Shown piece by piece: positions 7,369-15,066 of a stretch of 43,673 bases of DNA. Position 1 is the stretch's first letter; every line of letters begins with the position of its first letter. The stretch lies in NCBI GenBank assembly GCA_934476675.1, contig CAKSOE010000026.1, positions 1 through 43,673 of the forward strand, read 5' to 3'. A program made the position numbers and the translations under genes. Source of the DNA: an uncultured Clostridia bacterium. GTDB lineage: Bacteria; Bacillota; Clostridia; UBA1381. The notes under the pieces were generated by a model that searched no databases, was not told the DNA's origin, and worked only from the letters and a program-made list of their open reading frames with translations.

Positions 7369-8736
7369 ATGAAAGCAAAAACAGCGTATATATGCTCGGA
7401 GTGCGGATACAAATCGCCCAAATGGATGGGAAAATGCCCGGGGTGCAATCAGTGGAATACAATGCAGGAGACGCTTTTGGAGGAAAAAACCTCCACCGTA
7501 AAGACGGCGGAGAAAGCGCACCGCGCGGCAAGCGTACTGCCGAAGAAGATAACGGAAATACAAACCGGATATGAAAAACGCTACGAAACGGGACTGTCTG
7601 AGCTTGACAGAGTTCTCGGCGGCGGAATGGTGCAAGGGTCGCTTGTTCTTGTAGGCGGAGACCCCGGAATAGGAAAATCAACGCTGCTTTTGCAGATATG
7701 CCAAAAAGCCGGCGAGGATAAAAAAATACTTTATATAAGCGGCGAGGAATCGGCAGGGCAGATAAAAATACGCGCCAAAAGGCTTGGAGTGGAAACGGAA
7801 AATCTGTTTCTGATGTCGGAAACGGACGTGGAGCTGATTTTGGAGAGCATACGCGGCACAGCGCCGGATATTGTTATAATAGACTCTATTCAGACGATGC
7901 ACCACGAGGCGATTTCTTCGGCGGCAGGGAGCGTGCCGCAGGTAAGGGAGGCAACAAACGCTTTCATGCACACCGCAAAATCTATGGGAATATCCATGTT
8001 CATCGTAGGTCATGTCACAAAGGACGGCGCTCTTGCAGGGCCAAGGGTTCTGGAGCATATGGTGGACTGTGTGCTGTATTTTGAGGGTGACAGACAGACC
8101 TCTTTCCGTATTTTGAGGGCAGTGAAAAACCGTTTCGGTTCAACGAATGAGATAGGCGTGTTTGAAATGCGTGACAGTGGACTCAGAGAAGTGGACGATC
8201 CCTCAAAAATGCTCTTGGAGGGGCGTGAAGCCGATACGTCGGGCAGCTGTGTTGTATGTACTATGGAGGGCACACGCGGCGTTATGGCGGAAATACAGGC
8301 GCTTGTAACGCCTACGGGATTCGGTAATCCGCGCAGAATGTCTGCCGGAATAGATTTCAATAGAATGACGCTTATGATTGCGGTGCTTGAAAAACGCGCG
8401 AGAGTAAATCTTTCAAATTCCGATATATACTTAAATGTTGCCGGAGGACTTAGAATTGACGAAACGGCGGTTGATTTGGGCATATGCGTTGCAATTGCAT
8501 CTGGCAAGGCGGATAAGGCGGTACCGTCGGATATGATTTTCATAGGCGAGGTAGGGCTTGGCGGAGAACTGAGAGCGGTGTCACAGCTTGAAAAACGGCT
8601 TGCCGAAGCGGCAAAGCTCGGCTTTAAATCGGCAATGGTGCCTAAGCGTTCGCTTGACGGAATAAAAGTGCCGGAGGGATTCAGCGCATTCGGCGTGAAG
8701 AATGTGGCGGAAGCAGTGGCTATGATACGCAAATAG
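7369..8736 (+). CDS. radA: DNA repair protein RadA (Sms)
   Basis: RadA is a RecA-like ATPase that drives branch migration of recombination intermediates and helps repair and transformation. In order: an N-terminal zinc finger (Cys9, Cys12, Cys23, Cys26), a RecA-type core with Walker A GGDPGIGKST (residues 96-105), the RadA-specific motif KNRFG, and a C-terminal Lon-protease-like domain lacking protease function in this family. The length, 455 residues, is standard. ATG 7369 has GGAG at 7359-7362, 6 bp upstream; the upstream in-frame start lies before the predicted transcript start. The gene has its own promoter and ends inside a terminator hairpin, so it is a single-gene unit. Confidence 0.96.
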   Translation: MKAKTAYICSECGYKSPKWMGKCPGCNQWNTMQETLLEEKTSTVKTAEKAHRAASVLPKKITEIQTGYEKRYETGLSELDRVLGGGMVQGSLVLVGGDPGIGKSTLLLQICQKAGEDKKILYISGEESAGQIKIRAKRLGVETENLFLMSETDVELILESIRGTAPDIVIIDSIQTMHHEAISSAAGSVPQVREATNAFMHTAKSMGISMFIVGHVTKDGALAGPRVLEHMVDCVLYFEGDRQTSFRILRAVKNRFGSTNEIGVFEMRDSGLREVDDPSKMLLEGREADTSGSCVVCTMEGTRGVMAEIQALVTPTGFGNPRRMSAGIDFNRMTLMIAVLEKRARVNLSNSDIYLNVAGGLRIDETAVDLGICVAIASGKADKAVPSDMIFIGEVGLGGELRAVSQLEKRLAEAAKLGFKSAMVPKRSLDGIKVPEGFSAFGVKNVAEAVAMIRK

Positions 8737-8775
8737 ATAACAGCAGACGGCATTGCCGTCTGCTGTTATCTATTT
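8731..8775. terminator. 20-bp perfect bidirectional terminator shared by radA and the PAP2 gene
   Basis: Positions 8731-8750 and 8756-8775 are exact reverse complements with a 5-base loop. The outer ends AAATAG/CTATTT supply the T-tract in either direction. The radA stop (8734-8736) lies in the left arm and the stop of the converging PAP2 gene (8766-8768) in the right arm. Confidence 0.85.
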
Positions 8776-9422
8776 AACTGAACACCCCTTGAATTGCTTT
8801 TAAGATAAAGTCTGTCGGGAATAATGTACCACAAAACAATGCTTAATGCAGCGCCCGACACAACATCGTAAATCGAATGCTGCTTTATAAACATCGTTGA
8901 AAGAATGATCAGCGCCGACACAATATAAATAACTGTTTTAACAGCACGCCTGTTTTTAAGCGATTCCGATACGCGCACGGCAAGTATGATGCTTACCGTG
9001 CTCGATACGTGTATTGACGGCAATACATTGGTGGGTGTGTCCATGGCGTAGAGCACGGCGCATATTTTTTCGGAAAGGGAATTTCCCAATACTGCCGGCC
9101 GCAAATCAATGCCGCTCGGAAAAACAGCATATATAAGCAGCGCGATTGTCATTCCCGTAAACATATTTATACTGAGATGCAGAAAATCGTTTCTGCTTTT
9201 AAACATAAAATATATAAGCAGCCCGGGAAACATCAGATGCCATGTAAAATACGGAAAAACAAATACCGGAATAAACGGTATTGCTCTGTCCAGCGCGCAT
9301 TGGGCTTCAAATATCGGCACGGAAACCCTTTCCAGTGCAAAAAATGCCGGTATATAAAATAAACAGTAAAGCATTACAAGACAGTATTTATGGGTACGTA
9401 CCCAGTCGCATATATATTTCAT
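8766..9422 (-). CDS. PAP2-superfamily membrane phosphatase-like protein
   Basis: This is an integral membrane protein of about 218 residues with six hydrophobic segments. Two of the PAP2 phosphatase motifs are visible: LPSIHVSS (family PSxH) and, about 45 residues later, KQHSIYDVVSG (family HxxxD). Members dephosphorylate lipid phosphates such as phosphatidate or undecaprenyl pyrophosphate, or transfer head groups. The first motif (KxxxxxxRP) is not clear, and the protein most resembles the PAP2-like group near phosphatidylinositol-type enzymes, so the substrate is open. I use ATG 9422: GGAGG at 9431-9435 fits and the promoter at 9448-9475 places the longer in-frame starts before the RNA start. 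Confidence 0.75.
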   Translation of the reverse strand: MKYICDWVRTHKYCLVMLYCLFYIPAFFALERVSVPIFEAQCALDRAIPFIPVFVFPYFTWHLMFPGLLIYFMFKSRNDFLHLSINMFTGMTIALLIYAVFPSGIDLRPAVLGNSLSEKICAVLYAMDTPTNVLPSIHVSSTVSIILAVRVSESLKNRRAVKTVIYIVSALIILSTMFIKQHSIYDVVSGAALSIVLWYIIPDRLYLKSNSRGVQLNR

Positions 9423-9447
9423 CGCAATATCCTCCGTAATATTTAAC

Positions 9448-9475
9448 ATTATAACATAATAAAATTTTATTTCAA
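9448..9475 (-). promoter_or_regulatory. Promoter of the PAP2 gene
   Basis: On the minus strand TTGAAA (9470-9475) and TATAAT (9448-9453) are separated by 16 bp. The predicted RNA start near 9441 leaves a leader of about 20 bp containing the GGAGG site, so this gene need not depend on the upstream glucosidase gene. Confidence 0.6.
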
Positions 9476-9517
9476 GCAAAATTTTTAATGTTTTGTAAAA
9501 TTTCGGAGAGTATTAAT

Positions 9518-12121
9518 TTATAACGTTATTGTCAATTTGGCAAGCTTAACGTCTTCTTTCGGGAATTTGCCCCATAGAAGCTCATATTCATGCTCGGTAT
9601 AAGGTTCGCAGGCGATAATTACCTTTAACGTATTTGTACCCTTATGCAGCCTTATTTTGGTTTCAACATCGTACCATTTGTTCTCGTCAGCCGCATCGCG
9701 GCAGAATGCTGTTCCGATTTTTTCTTCGTTTTCGTTGTAATACCAAAGCTGCGTTTCGGTACAGTTTGTTGAAAGCTCCGCCGAGATATGATATTCCCCG
9801 TCCTTGGGAACGTCGATATAATAATATATAAAGGTTCTTTGTGCTCTTACATCAAGCTTTAAATGATAAAGATACGGAGTGTTATCCTCTCTCTCGCTTT
9901 GCAGTACGCTTGTAGCCGATATTCCGGCTGTTTCAACCGCGGGAATTTCGGCTATTCCGTTATTGAACGTGTGTATTTTGCCGAAATCTCTTGTTATAAA
10001 GCGATTCGTTTTCATAACGGCATTCAAAATATAAAACGCGTTTTCTCTAAGCGTTTCCAATGTCAGTTCGCCGTTTTCATAGCCCTTACGCGCAATTTCT
10101 GCCTGGTCGGGATAACCGAATGGCATTTTTATATTATTGCCTGCGTTAATTTCGTCCTTTAAAGACGAGCAGGTGCGCCAGTCGGTCATAACAGCGCCCT
10201 CATATCCCCACTCATCACGCAATACGCCCCTTAACAGCTGCGAATGAGCCGCTGTGTATGTTCCGTTTATCTTGTTATATGAGGTCATAACAAATGCCGG
10301 ATTACTCTCTTTTATTGCCGTTTCAAAGCCTTTTAAGTATATTTCCCTTAAAGCCCGTTCGCTTACCTCGCTGCTGTTGGTTGTTCTGAATCCCTCACGG
10401 TTGTTTGCCGCAAAATGCTTGATCGTTGCACGCAATCCGGTGCTCTGAATACCTCTTACGATTGCAGCCGCCGTTTTGCCGGAAACGAGAGGGTCTTCGG
10501 ATAAGTATTCAAAATTTCTGCCGCATAACGGGTTTCGGTGAATATTCATCGACGGAGCAAGCAATATATCGACATTCGCCGCCAGTCCCTCAATGCCCAA
10601 TACCTCCCCCATTCTGAACTGCAAATCCTTATCCCATGAGCAGGCAATCAGCGTTCCGCACGGGAAACAGGTTGTATTTATCGAACGGCGGACTCCTGCC
10701 GGGCCGTCTGCCGTCTGGGGATTGGGAACATCGTATTTTTTAAGGTTTCCCACGCCTGCCGTTCCAAGCGGAAATGCCGGTGGCTGACCCTGCGCCAGAG
10801 AAATAAGCTCATCAGCGGAAAGCTGTTTTATGAAATCGTATATGCTTGATTTGTTCTCCGCAACATCGTAAAGGGATATTTTTGTTTGTATATCGCCCTT
10901 AAAATCGTCCTTAATGCAAGGCTTGTATTCCGAACCGTCAAAGCGCAGCGACAGCTGTTCTGTTACCGTGTTAGCGTTAACCGTATATGTACCGCATTTG
11001 TGCGTGTTTCTCACCGAATTACCGACACGAATGATATAATCGCCCTTTTCAAGCACCCATGCCGCTTTGTTCCCCGTCACGCCGTCCGCGTCAAAGGACG
11101 CCATATTTTTAATATCAAATTCAACGGTTGTTTTTTCGGTTTCGCCGGGTTTTAAAAGTTTTGTTTTGGTAAATCCTCTAAGCTCCGTAATCGGCTTTTT
11201 CAGTGCCCCGGACGGAGACTGCGAATATACCTGAACAACCTCTTTTCCGGCAAGTTTACCCGTATTTTTAACATCTGCCGTTACCTTGATTTTGCCGTCC
11301 GAAACAACACAGGAGCAGTTTGAAAATTCAAAGGTCGTATAAGAAAGACCAAATCCGAACGGAAACATTACCTTTTCGGGTGCGAATGTTTCAAAATAGC
11401 GGTAACCCACGAAAATATCCTCTTTATACTCCGTTATATCTGCGTCATTGTCAAAGCAAGCGGCTGACGGGTAATCCTCATATCTGTATGCGATTGTATC
11501 GGTAAGCTTGCCGCACGGGTTAACATCACCGCATAGAACATCCGCAATACAGCGTCCTGCCTCCATTCCTGGCAGAAATGTCAAAAGCACAGCCTTGATT
11601 TTCGGAAATTGCTCAATAAATGAAATATTCACGATTGATGAAATATTTAAAATAAGCACAACGCTCTCTATTTCGGATTTTTCTATTTTTCCGAAAAATT
11701 CAAGCTCTTTCTTTGACGGATTAAAGCAATCGGTATCGTTTGTTTCATCAATACCGCTGACAGACACGTTTCGGTCGCAGCCCTCGCTGCCGTATCTTTT
11801 CAGTGTCACAACTGCAATATCGAAGTCTTTTGAAAATTCATTAAGTTCTTCAACAGTACAGCCGTTATTTATCGATTTTCCGGATAATGTAATTTTGTTT
11901 TCGCTTTGCTTTTCGAGAAAGCCGTCCGTGAGCGATTTTACATATTCGCATTTAACCTCGGCAGAACCGCCTCCGCCTCTTATCAAATCCAGACATTCGC
12001 TGCCTAAAACACCGACTCTTTTGCCTTTTAAAGGAAGCGTATTGTATTCATTTTTTAACAAAACCATTCCCTCTGCGGCAAGACTTCTTGAAACTTCATA
12101 ATTTTTAGATAAATCCGTCAT
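9518..12121 (-). CDS. GH3 beta-glucosidase with reversed domain order
   Basis: This glycoside hydrolase family 3 enzyme should release terminal beta-linked sugars (beta-glucoside or beta-xyloside) from oligosaccharides. The usual order is swapped: the GH3 C-terminal alpha/beta sandwich comes first (about 1-290, beginning SLAAEGMVLLKNE), then a fibronectin-III-like domain (about 310-390), then the catalytic barrel (about 440-720). The barrel has the KHFAANNRE motif and the nucleophile Asp647 in MTDW. A C-terminal beta-sandwich (about 740-867) resembles a CBM6-type or PA14-like binding module. This AB/BA reversal is known in Butyrivibrio and Ruminococcus enzymes. There is no signal peptide, so it acts in the cytoplasm on imported oligosaccharides. 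GTGAGG lies just upstream of the start. A divergent AraC regulator suggests control by a sugar. Confidence 0.92.
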   Translation of the reverse strand: MTDLSKNYEVSRSLAAEGMVLLKNEYNTLPLKGKRVGVLGSECLDLIRGGGGSAEVKCEYVKSLTDGFLEKQSENKITLSGKSINNGCTVEELNEFSKDFDIAVVTLKRYGSEGCDRNVSVSGIDETNDTDCFNPSKKELEFFGKIEKSEIESVVLILNISSIVNISFIEQFPKIKAVLLTFLPGMEAGRCIADVLCGDVNPCGKLTDTIAYRYEDYPSAACFDNDADITEYKEDIFVGYRYFETFAPEKVMFPFGFGLSYTTFEFSNCSCVVSDGKIKVTADVKNTGKLAGKEVVQVYSQSPSGALKKPITELRGFTKTKLLKPGETEKTTVEFDIKNMASFDADGVTGNKAAWVLEKGDYIIRVGNSVRNTHKCGTYTVNANTVTEQLSLRFDGSEYKPCIKDDFKGDIQTKISLYDVAENKSSIYDFIKQLSADELISLAQGQPPAFPLGTAGVGNLKKYDVPNPQTADGPAGVRRSINTTCFPCGTLIACSWDKDLQFRMGEVLGIEGLAANVDILLAPSMNIHRNPLCGRNFEYLSEDPLVSGKTAAAIVRGIQSTGLRATIKHFAANNREGFRTTNSSEVSERALREIYLKGFETAIKESNPAFVMTSYNKINGTYTAAHSQLLRGVLRDEWGYEGAVMTDWRTCSSLKDEINAGNNIKMPFGYPDQAEIARKGYENGELTLETLRENAFYILNAVMKTNRFITRDFGKIHTFNNGIAEIPAVETAGISATSVLQSEREDNTPYLYHLKLDVRAQRTFIYYYIDVPKDGEYHISAELSTNCTETQLWYYNENEEKIGTAFCRDAADENKWYDVETKIRLHKGTNTLKVIIACEPYTEHEYELLWGKFPKEDVKLAKLTITL

Positions 12122-12245
12122 AATTTTAACCTCACTTTTTTATTGAAAATTCTGTTGGACTATGGTAATATTATATATGACAATAATGTAAAAAACTATA
12201 AGAATATTCGTTTAAGTTATAACAATATTGACACGGAGATTGGAT

Positions 12246-13094
12246 ATGATAAATGAAATTATAACCCCGTCGGTTTTAAATACGCATATAAGGATTTTTA
12301 GAGGAAATGCCGAAACCGACGGTTTTGTTGACTGGCATTTTCATAATGAATATGAATTGTTTCTTTTATATGACGGAAAAAAAATATTTCGTCTGGATAA
12401 TCGAGTAATTGAATTGCAAAAGGGTGATATTATCTTTGTAAACAGGAGAATACCGCATAAAACCGAGACGTTTTCGGGTTCGGGCAATTTTTTGATACAA
12501 TTTGACGATGATTTCGGCGGAGGTGAAAATGTTGTTGATAAATACTTGTTTGAGTTTCTAAAAAGCAAAGAAAAACCCGTTTGTGTTTTTCGTGCAGATT
12601 CGGCGGTAAATCGGGAACTCAGAGAATATTTCGAAAAAATAGGCAGAGAATACCGAGAACAGAACAAGTGTTACAATATGTACATTCAGGCATATGTTTT
12701 TCTGATTTTGTCGTGCCTGCACAGGAATGATATACTGGTTACTCCCGATAAGCTGTATGATGAAAAGGCGGTTTTGAGGATATTGCCCGTACTTCATTAT
12801 ATAAATAACAATTATTCAAAGCAAATAACCTTAGATGAAATGAGCGAACTTTTGCATATGGATAAGAGTTATTTTTGCCGGCTGTTTAAAAAAGCGGTAA
12901 AAACATCGTTTATAAACTATTTGAATTATATAAAAATTCGTCACGCGGAGCAGCTGCTCTGCTCAACGGAAAAAACGATTACCGAAACGGCATTTGAAAC
13001 GGGATTTTCCTCCGCATCGTATTTTACGGAGACTTTCAGAAAAATAAATCTGTTATCCCCTACGGAATACAAGCGTATGCGTTCCGAACAATAA
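12246..13094 (+). CDS. AraC-family transcriptional regulator with cupin sensor domain
   Basis: This is a 282-residue regulator. The N-terminal cupin-like domain (about 10-90) has the pattern WHFHNEYELF...GDIIFVNRRIPH, which binds small ligands, often sugars, in this family. The C-terminal AraC double helix-turn-helix (about 180-282) reads ITLDEMSELLHMDKSYFCRL and then ITETAFETGFSSASYFTETF. It is transcribed away from the GH3 gene with about 125 bp between the starts, the usual arrangement for a local sugar-responsive activator. GGAG at 12235-12238 supports ATG 12246; the TTG at 12228 has no ribosome binding site. I found no clear promoter on either strand between the two genes, which fits activator dependence. 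The ligand is unknown. Confidence 0.92.
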   Translation: MINEIITPSVLNTHIRIFRGNAETDGFVDWHFHNEYELFLLYDGKKIFRLDNRVIELQKGDIIFVNRRIPHKTETFSGSGNFLIQFDDDFGGGENVVDKYLFEFLKSKEKPVCVFRADSAVNRELREYFEKIGREYREQNKCYNMYIQAYVFLILSCLHRNDILVTPDKLYDEKAVLRILPVLHYINNNYSKQITLDEMSELLHMDKSYFCRLFKKAVKTSFINYLNYIKIRHAEQLLCSTEKTITETAFETGFSSASYFTETFRKINLLSPTEYKRMRSEQ

Positions 13095-13160
13095 ATTAAA
13101 AATACGGATAGCGCAATCGGTGGCATGAACCGCGAAATGCAGTACCGTAAATTCAAAACA

Positions 13161-13196
13161 GGCACAGCGCCTTTTAAAACGCTGTGCCCGTTTATT
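13161..13196. terminator. Bidirectional terminator
   Basis: GGCACAGCG (13161-13169) pairs with CGCTGTGCC (13180-13188) around a 10-base loop containing TTTTAAAA. T-rich sequence follows on both strands. It serves the AraC gene and the converging membrane-protein gene ending at 13218. Confidence 0.75.
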
Positions 13197-13217
13197 TAGA
13201 AAGAAAGATTACAAAAT

Positions 13218-14222
13218 TTATTCCGCCTTTTCGGCAGCCGGTGTTTCCTCCGGTGCATCGCTTGATGCTGTGCTGTTATCTTCGCCGTCAGCAGGCTCTG
13301 CACTGCTCTGTGCGGCAAGCTTTTCCTGCTCTTCTCTTTGTTCCTTGGTCTTTGCGTCAACAATCGGTCTTACTTCTTTCCAGAGAGTATCCGCCGTAAC
13401 CTCATCGCCCAAGCCATACTGTTCCTTAAAAGTATCCACATAATCAGCTCCGCCGAGGTATGTTCCGAGCTTTACCTCGCCCTCAACTTCGCCCCAAGGC
13501 TTGTTTTCGTCCGTGTCATCGGGAAGTTCGAGCATCTGCTTTATCTGGTCAAACGAAATACCGTAAACCTCTGCCGCTTTCTTTGCCGGCATTGTGTAGA
13601 ATGCTACCGCTTCATAGGTATTTTTCGGCATATCCTTAGGGAGTCCGTATTCCTCCAAAAATTCCTCGTATGTCATACCTATCTGTTCGGCAACCTCCGC
13701 AACGGTTCTGCCGGTTGTATCGACATAACCTCTATTGTATTTATTTGTCCATTCGCCGAATTTGCCTGTTGCAACAACGATGATTGCAGCGGCAATAATT
13801 ACAACGGCAGCCACAATGGCAGCTATTACGGGCGCTTTGCTCTTTTTAGCGGGAATTTCTCCGTCAGCCTCGCCGTCGGGAATTACCTGTGTGACTGTTT
13901 CCGCATCGTCAGCCGACTCAACGGTTTCTGCGGCATCTGCCGGCTCAGTGTTCTCTGCATCACCGGACTCTGCACCGTCTGTCAGCTCAACGGTCTCTGC
14001 ATCACCGGACTCTGCGCCGTCTGTCAGCTCAACGGTCTCTGCATCATCTGACTCTGCACCGTCTGTCAACTCAACCGTTTCCGCATCATCTGAATCTGCC
14101 GCTTCGTTTGCAGTTTCGGGAGAAACGGCTGTTTCCTCCGTTACATCTGCCGAATTATCTACAGTATTTTCTATGGTTTCTTCCGCATTGTTTTCGTTTT
14201 CAAACTTATTTTCTTCGCTCAT
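13218..14222 (-). CDS. Acidic single-pass membrane protein with tandem repeats, unknown function
   Basis: I do not recognise a named family. The N-terminal half (about residues 1-125) is very acidic and carries imperfect 14-residue repeats of the type DDAETVELTDGAES. A lysine-rich step (AKKSKAP) leads into one membrane segment (about 130-150, Ala/Ile/Val-rich). After it come two helical segments: GMTYEEFLEEYGL, and a later part around LGTYLGGADYVDTFKEQYGL. The tail is rich in Glu, Ala and Ser. The charge pattern suggests the acidic part is inside the cell and the helical part outside. The C-terminal half is paralogous to the product of the next gene upstream (14244-14882); the two lie 21 bp apart and form an operon. 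AAGGA lies 10 bp before the start. Binding or scaffolding at the cell surface is only a guess. Confidence 0.8.
   Translation of the reverse strand: MSEENKFENENNAEETIENTVDNSADVTEETAVSPETANEAADSDDAETVELTDGAESDDAETVELTDGAESGDAETVELTDGAESGDAENTEPADAAETVESADDAETVTQVIPDGEADGEIPAKKSKAPVIAAIVAAVVIIAAAIIVVATGKFGEWTNKYNRGYVDTTGRTVAEVAEQIGMTYEEFLEEYGLPKDMPKNTYEAVAFYTMPAKKAAEVYGISFDQIKQMLELPDDTDENKPWGEVEGEVKLGTYLGGADYVDTFKEQYGLGDEVTADTLWKEVRPIVDAKTKEQREEQEKLAAQSSAEPADGEDNSTASSDAPEETPAAEKAE
13954..14100 (-). repeat. 42-bp tandem repeat inside the coding sequence
   Basis: Three near-identical 42-bp units (13954-13995, 13996-14037, 14038-14079) and a partial fourth encode the acidic 14-residue repeat. The first two differ by one base; the third has several changes, mostly silent. 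The unit is a multiple of three, so copy number can change without a frameshift. Confidence 0.9.
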
Positions 14223-14243
14223 AATTACACTGTCCTTTCAAGA

Positions 14244-14882
14244 TTATTCCGCACTCTTGTCAGCCTCTGCTGCCGGAGATTCCTCTGCCGGAGCGGCGGT
14301 TGCTTCAGCTGACGGCGCCGGAGTAGCGTTTTGCATCTTTTCCTGATACTTCTTTGCAGCCTCCATTACCTTATCCTTTGCCTCACCCCACGGTGTTTCA
14401 GCCGTGATAGAGTCGTCAAGCTCATAAGCTTCTTTCATCTGTGTAAAGGCATCGTCTCCGCCTACGTATTTTCCAAGCGGAATCTGCTTTTCGGCATCTT
14501 CCCACTTTGTATCCTTGTCAACCTTGTCTTTAAGACCGTTTTCGTCCAGGAACGCATCCAATTCCTTGTCGTTGTACTTTGCGTAGTTTTCAACGGTCAT
14601 TTTGTTGAGCATATCGCTCACGCTTGTTTTTGCCTTTACGTCCGAGTCTGCAAGACCGTATTCTGCTAAAAATTCATCAACCGTCATGCCCTTCTGGTCT
14701 GCGGCATATTTTACGTTCTGCTCTGCCGTACCCGATTCAATAGCCTTTTTCTCCACATTTGAGCTGATTTTGCCGTAAACGGTGTATGCGCCGAGTCCCG
14801 TAACTATAAGTATAACAAGAACCATGATTAAATCGAACATTTTATCCGCACCGCTCTTTGGTCTTTTTGAGTGATTATTCAT
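14244..14882 (-). CDS. Single-pass membrane protein, paralogue of its downstream neighbour
   Basis: This 212-residue protein has a short basic N-terminus, one membrane segment (about residues 16-37) and an outer helical region. The motif GMTVDEFLAEYGL matches GMTYEEFLEEYGL of the next gene, and LGKYVGGDDAFTQMKEAYEL matches its LGTYLGGADYVDTFKEQYGL. Both are followed by a T(A/L)(E/D)T-W-(K/G)E segment and an Ala/Glu/Pro-rich tail. The pair therefore arose by duplication. This one lacks the long acidic repeat region. GGGAG at 14891-14895 is 8 bp from the ATG, and a promoter lies at 14942-14970. The function is unknown. Confidence 0.8.
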   Translation of the reverse strand: MNNHSKRPKSGADKMFDLIMVLVILIVTGLGAYTVYGKISSNVEKKAIESGTAEQNVKYAADQKGMTVDEFLAEYGLADSDVKAKTSVSDMLNKMTVENYAKYNDKELDAFLDENGLKDKVDKDTKWEDAEKQIPLGKYVGGDDAFTQMKEAYELDDSITAETPWGEAKDKVMEAAKKYQEKMQNATPAPSAEATAAPAEESPAAEADKSAE

Positions 14883-14941
14883 TAAGTATTCTCCCTTCTT
14901 TTGTTCTGTAACATAAATACAGATAATAACATCAATTATAT

Positions 14942-14970
14942 ACTATAACACTTTTCAGCGCAAAAATCAA
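14942..14970 (-). promoter_or_regulatory. Promoter of the paralogous membrane-protein pair
   Basis: On the minus strand TTGATT (14965-14970) and TATAGT (14942-14947) are separated by 17 bp, about 60 bp before the start codon at 14882. Confidence 0.6.
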
Positions 14971-15026
14971 TAGATTTTTTAAAAACTTTTCCGGCAAGAC
15001 GGAAAAAGGGCATAAAAAGAGACAAA

Positions 15027-15062
15027 AAAAGGGGCTGTGCCTTTTAAACAGCCCCTTTTGCT
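15027..15062 (-). terminator. Terminator of the NlpC/P60 gene
   Basis: A 12-bp perfect stem (15027-15038 with 15048-15059; core GGGGCTGT/ACAGCCCC) has a 9-base loop and T-runs on the minus strand. Its core sequence nearly equals that of the terminator at 28029-28062. Confidence 0.85.
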
Positions 15063-15066
15063 TTTA

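Noticed and set aside
13338..14346. Long plus-strand open frames opposite the paralogous membrane-protein genes
   Set aside because: They are mirror frames of the repetitive acidic coding sequence, with no ribosome binding sites and Ser/Ala-rich nonsense composition.
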